Source: Phlebopus portentosus (Eukaryota > Basidiomycota > Agaricomycetes > Boletales > Boletinellaceae). Taken from it: a stretch of 64,000 nt of DNA. Where the stretch lies: positions 1,364,001 through 1,428,000 of the forward strand of contig JAYXKI010000002.1 in NCBI GenBank assembly GCA_037892935.1, in the 5' to 3' direction. Below the pieces are notes generated by a model that saw only the letters and a program-made list of their open reading frames with translations, searched no databases and had not been told where the DNA came from. The position numbers were made by a program, and so were the translations under genes. The number at the start of each line of letters is the position of its first letter. The first letter of the stretch is position 1. Shown here in pieces: positions 59,691 through 64,000 of this stretch.

Positions 59691-60962
59691 ATGTCAGAAA
59701 CGAAGAACGGAGATTATGAACACGTCTCGCGCGGCAATCATATGCCGAGGCAGCTGACGACGATAACTTTGACGCCAGAGCAGTTCGAAAGCTTATATCT
59801 ACAGCCTCGAGCTAGTGCAGGGGCCCAGAACAGGCTCGTTGGTAAAGTCGGAAATCCCACGCCTCTGTAAGAACGCTTGTATGAGAAATTTTGATGAGAT
59901 TTACTATTTTTTTTTTCTTTGCTTGATATTGAAAGGGGAGTCTCTGCGTTCTTATTGGCCCATATGCCTCTGTCGATGGTCCTCATGGGTTTCCAAGGAG
60001 CAACCCCGGCGTCTGGAACGGCAATGCTCGGTGTACGTGTGCGCCTTAATGGAACACGGGAATTGTACTAACTGGGTTGAAATTTAGTCGTTTTATGCCT
60101 GCGCGGGAGTCGGACTTTACCTTGCTTGCATAATGGAATGGCTCATCGGAAACACTTTCCCAAGCGTGGTCTTCGGTACATTTGGTGCGTCTCTTCTTAT
60201 AGTCAGCGAAATCACGGATCTCGGCTTAATCTGATAAAATATTATAAGGTGGATTCTGGACCGCGTATGGTATAATTATACAGCCATCATTCGGAGTTGC
60301 CGCAAGTTTTGCGCCTGCAGAGGCTGCTTCGAACAGCATAACCGCAGCTGCAGCTGGGGCAGCGACCCGCCAGTATAATTCAGGATTAGGCTTGTATTTC
60401 GCCGTGTGGGGCATCTTGTGTGCGATTTATTTCATAGCGTCCTTACGAACGTATGTAAAGTCTGCATTTCATGATTTAATGACTCCTGGAGCTGACTCTT
60501 ATCCGCAGCAACATACCATTTGCTGGTATATTCCTGTGTAAGTTTAAGCATTTCCGGTGAGGAGTCAATCTGACTGGCGCTTAATAGTCCTGGTGTTTGC
60601 CTTCGAATTCATTGCTGCAGGGTACTGTCAGTAAAATAGCTATTTTTGGAGATTAACTAGGAGCTGACTTTGGGATGAACTGCAGTCCATACCGGGACGG
60701 GACACACATCAGATGCTGCGCGGGAATTTAAAATCGGTGGCGCTTTCGCCTTCGTTGTCGCGCTTGTGAGTCAAGTCATTATCCATTTGCCCAGTTTGTG
60801 TCCTTGCGTTGGCTCTTCTGACTCGGAGGCGCTGCACTTGCATAGCTCGGTGTCTGGATCGATACATCCCTTTTGTGCGCGGCAGTAGGGATGCCGTTTA
60901 CGATTCCGGTATTTGACCTATCCCACCTAGGTCGCCGGAAGAGCGAGGATAAAGAGGCGTAG
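59691..60962 (+). CDS. Gpr1/Fun34/YaaH (SatP) acetate/ammonium transporter
   Basis: Six-helix plasma-membrane acetate transporter family (Ady2/Ato). MSETKNGDYEHVSRGNHMPR starts the cytosolic N terminus. The family signature NPTPL follows at GKVGNPTPLSLCSFLLAHMP, split by a long intron (about 59867-59937) containing a T10 run. Helices follow: LSMVLMGFQGAT, SFYACAGVGLYLACIMEWLI, GNTFPSVVFGTFGGFWTAYG, YFAVWGILCAIYFIASLRTN, IPFAGIFLFLVFAFEFIAAG and GAFAFVVALLGVWIDTSLLC, ending LSHLGRRKSEDKEA. A His/Thr segment HTGTGHTSDA precedes the last helix. Signature residues are intact. At least seven introns, some close together (60140-60700), break it into very small exons, so exon borders are approximate. 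Confidence 0.9.
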
Positions 60963-61407
60963 GATGGTTGGTTTGGTTGTTGTTCATTGCGCAGTGCGAT
61001 GCAAAGATCACATGACTTGCGCTAGTTTTTTTCGGTCGAGAAATCGAGCAAATCGGGAAAGCCGATCAATTTCCTTTACTGGCGCGACTATGCATAATCT
61101 TCGCCTGGCATCTGTGGTATTGTAAAATATAAATTGAATATGCAGCACACGAAGCAAGGATGCAATACCGAAGCTCTTGATGCGATTTTTCCTGTATATT
61201 CAAAGGCGAATGAGTGGTAAAAGCGGTTTGTAAATGAGGTTGATGGGATGGGCTCGGGAGATGCCGACTCGGCGTGTTGTGATGCATTCCGCAGCAGTGC
61301 ACTGCTCGAATAGTACACGGACCGCAGCGCTTCTTCTCTGGGACGCTCGTTTTGTCCCCCTCTCTCCCTTAAACCATATCATCGCTGCGCTTGCAGTCAT
61401 AAACAAC
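60963..61407. other. intergenic region, nothing seen
   Basis: 445 bp between two plus-strand genes. No feature is recognised. Confidence 0.4.
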
Positions 61408-64000
61408 ATGGCAGACAGCGTCCAGCCTTTAAAATCTCGCAAGGGAAAGGAGCGCGAGCTCGCTCAACCCGACCTATTCGACAGGGTCATTGCACTTCAA
61501 CGAAGCAAGGCTGCGTGAGCTCGCCTCGTCTTTCTTCAGTCTCTCAATTGAGCTAATATCCTCTTTATATTTACAGGGCAACACGTCCAAAAGAGAAGCC
61601 AGACCGTCCTACACAGCGTCCGGCTTCTCCTTCAGTACCTAGTTCTCCCACTCGAAGGCCGCAGCCACCTGCCCCTCAAGTCATCGTGTCTCGCTCTGAT
61701 ATGCAGGATGCGTCTGATGAACTTCAGCGTCGAAGAAGACAGGCTGCACCATCCCCGAGAGCTCATCATGCCAAAGTGCAGCCCAAACTCTTCAATCCTG
61801 ACACCGACCCAATTCCTATGCGTCGGACTGCCGAGCCTGAGGTCATCTCAGATACCGCAAGTAGTGCTTATGCTCCCAGGAATGCATTAGCCTCGCCAGA
61901 GAGAAACGCCCACCATGGACGCCTGTTTGACTACCGTAAAGACGACCCTGTTCGATTTCATGTGCTCAGGGCTACGCCTGTCAACGGAAATAAACCGACT
62001 CCCACACCCAAGTCGTCAGGCGAATACGTCTCGGCGTCCTCAACATCGTCATACGCTCATTCAATTACTTCATCGAGTTTTACTCTCAACTCTACAACTG
62101 ATGGTTCGTCGACATCATCCGCCCTGTTCGACGAGCAGCCTCGGGAACATGCAAGTTCCAGCGCTTTCGCACAGCAACTCAAGAAACTGTATAGGGGCAT
62201 TTCGAACCTGGAATCACGCCTGCTCAGAGAAGATGTAAAGGAGACGGAGGAAGGTCGCGTTACGCTCAAACGTCCTAACGAAGCCATGATTGATCCTGAG
62301 GAGGCCGAGAGGGAGAAATGGCGGAAGTTCGTGGCAGACCACAAACTGTATGTAGCGTATATTCTCATGACTATTCTTGAGCATTCCTGACCTGCCTACT
62401 TAGACTCGCTGAATCCATGCATGAGCTCCTGCAACTTACACTCGGCCCACAAGTTCCAGCATCACTCAGAAACATACCGACAAAGTACAACATTATCATT
62501 CGTTTATGGACACATGCCTTTAACAGACCCCTCGAAACTCTTCGCCGCGCCTCATTCCAATCTGCTATTGCTCTTGAACACCTACAGGACTTCATCATAT
62601 TTGCGTATACCTTTTACGGCATGCTGCTGGAGCAGCAAATACTTGAGAGCTTCAAGTCTGGTTGGCTTGAGGCGCTCGGTGATCTGGCCCGTTACCGAAT
62701 GGCTATTGCTGCGATGACTGCACCCTCTACTGCGCTCACCAGCTCAGGCGAGTTCCTTCCGGTGAATCAGCAAGTATTAGCTGCGCAGACGCAGCCGGAT
62801 GAATCGATAGCGCGTATCGATGACTCGCCAGGTCCGAGCGTAGGAGTCGCTGCGGCGCGGGCGCTAGAACTCGAACCCGAGAAGGAGAGGTGGAGGTGCA
62901 TTGCACGTGACTGGTATGCTGCGGGCTTAGCAGATATGCCAGGCACTGGAAAGCTCCATCATCATCTTGGCTTACTGAGTCGAGATGTCGAGACGGAAGA
63001 GTTGCGCGCAGTATATCATTTCTGTAAAAGGTGAGCCATCATTTCTACAAGTGCCCGGAGAATGGTTTACTGACTTACGGCCTTTCAGTATGACTACACT
63101 CCATCCGTTCCCGACTTCTCGAGAATCCGTTTTACAAATATGGTCGGTAGCTGCGCAAGCGAAACGCTCTGCTCCGGACTCAAGCGTGGAAGATCTTTTT
63201 GTGCTTCTACATGGGATGCTCTTCACCGGCGTGCAACTAGATGATTTTCTTCCTACTCTCGCGCGATTCATGGAGCGTCTTCAATTGGAGGGCGCGGAAG
63301 AACGCGATTGGACTATGATGGCGGTCGTCAACATCACCGCTTTACTTGAATATGGAAAGCCAACAGGCGTCCTTAGGAGTACGGGAGGAATTGGGTCCAG
63401 TGCGGCCAACAAAGATATGTCTTCAGCCGCACAAGCTGCTGCAGCCAGCGCGAAGGTCAACATGCTTGTAAAGAAGGTTGACGAGATGGAGGTTGATGAC
63501 GCAGAAGATGTAGGCACGTCCCCTGCAATGCGCGATCAGGAAATAAACGTGAAGGGGAACGGCGTCTTAAATGTATCCCCATTGCTCGGCCAGGCCCAGG
63601 CTGTGAATTCAGAACAGACGGAACCCCCTCTCGCTTTCAAATATGCGCTGCAGCTCACATTTGCGATGTTTGCCTATACACTCCGCAATCCTATGCGCAA
63701 GGCGACTCGTTTTTCTCGGCCAACTTTGAATCCATATAATACGGTCCTGCTTACATTCCTTGCGACGGTCATGAAGCACTCGGCTGTCCAGCGGGTGCTT
63801 GAACGGGCCATACCTTGGGATGAGCTTGCCGCATTCTTCAGCACGATTCCCCGTACTGGTTTTGTTCAAGTAGAAAGCGGAGTTCGACTAACAAGTGGCT
63901 GCAGTCCCCTCCCAGAAGACTGGTGCTTACGTGGTATGGAGTGGGGTGGCCGTCGTGTCTTCGAGCGTGGCTTTTGGAAAGGCGGTGAAGAGCGTCACAT
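61408..64000 (+). CDS. EST1/SMG5-7-like telomerase/NMD protein (partial, runs off the window)
   Basis: Starts MADSVQPLKSRKGKERELAQ at 61408. A disordered Ser/Pro/Arg region of about 230 residues (RRRRQAAPSPRAHHAKVQPK; TSSYAHSITSSSFTLNST) follows. The EST1 N-terminal and DNA/RNA-binding parts come next: SAFAQQLKKLYRGISNLESR, EKWRKFVADHKL, LLQLTLGPQVPASLRNIPTK and YNIIIRLWTHAFNRPLETLR. The conserved 14-3-3/TPR-like core follows: EKERWRCIARDWYAAGLADM, PGTGKLHHHLGLLSRDVETE, LRAVYHFCKSMTTLHPFPTS and RESVLQIW, then LLHGMLFTGVQLDDFLPTLA. The last visible piece LPEDWCLRGMEWGGRRVFER then GFWKGGEERH resembles SMG6-type sequence before a C-terminal PIN domain, which would be beyond 64000. EST1 relatives act in telomere maintenance and nonsense-mediated decay. 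Which of these this one serves cannot be decided from the part seen. Confidence 0.87.

Noticed and set aside
59905..59920. T-rich run as a terminator
   Set aside because: It is inside the first intron of the acetate transporter gene. Nuclear genes of this kind do not end at T runs.

Overview
This window is nuclear DNA of a filamentous basidiomycete, most likely an Agaricomycete. It is gene-dense, and nearly every gene is split by many short introns of about 45-70 nt with GT..AG ends and CTAAC/CTGAC-like branch sites. The proteins are fungal housekeeping proteins, and the first gene belongs to an Agaricomycete-type orphan family. There are no rRNA genes, CRISPR arrays or intact transposons that I can support. 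Most genes were read by joining exons by eye, so outer coordinates are firmer than internal exon borders.

Layout. 0-4.3 kb: an orphan-family gene (minus), a gene-poor stretch, then the mitoribosomal protein bS21m (minus). 4.3-8.6 kb: an RWD protein of the Gir2 type (plus), a transcription-type cyclin (minus) and eIF2B alpha (plus); Gir2 and eIF2B both belong to the Gcn2/eIF2 translational control circuit. 8.6-14.1 kb is gene-poor and holds one intronless orphan. 14.1-26 kb: LCL3 nuclease (minus), a 7.3 kb five-TOG XMAP215/Stu2 microtubule polymerase (plus) and a glycerol-3-phosphate acyltransferase (plus). 26.2-29.2 kb: a small Cys-containing protein and methionine aminopeptidase 1 (both minus).

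29.7-38.0 kb is the most distinctive part. Four paralogous genes, called A (+), B (-), C (+) and D (-) here, encode a NYN/PIN-like nuclease domain followed by two LOTUS/OST-HTH-like winged-helix repeats. They form two convergent pairs, produced by duplication of an A/B-type unit. The C-side boundary of the duplication carries a copy of the MetAP1 start region and its E-box promoter. B is a broken pseudogene; A, C and D look intact and keep identical first and second exon sizes. The architecture recalls metazoan MARF1, and a role in RNA surveillance or defence is inference only.

38.7-50.7 kb: sulfate permease, YebC/TACO1, a STRAP-like WD40 protein, an NTF2-like fungal protein, a mitochondrial-looking SDR, ALKBH1 and the twin CX9C protein CMC2. 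51.9-64 kb: a very short Zn2Cys6 protein, QCR7 and nucleoside diphosphate kinase as a divergent pair, a DOMON-cytochrome b561 membrane protein with an in-frame TGA near its end, LETM1/MDM38, a Gpr1/Fun34/YaaH acetate transporter, and the 5' part of an EST1/SMG5-7-like gene that runs off the window. Mitochondrial functions are common (bS21m, LCL3, TACO1, CMC2, QCR7, LETM1) but scattered, so they are not a cluster.
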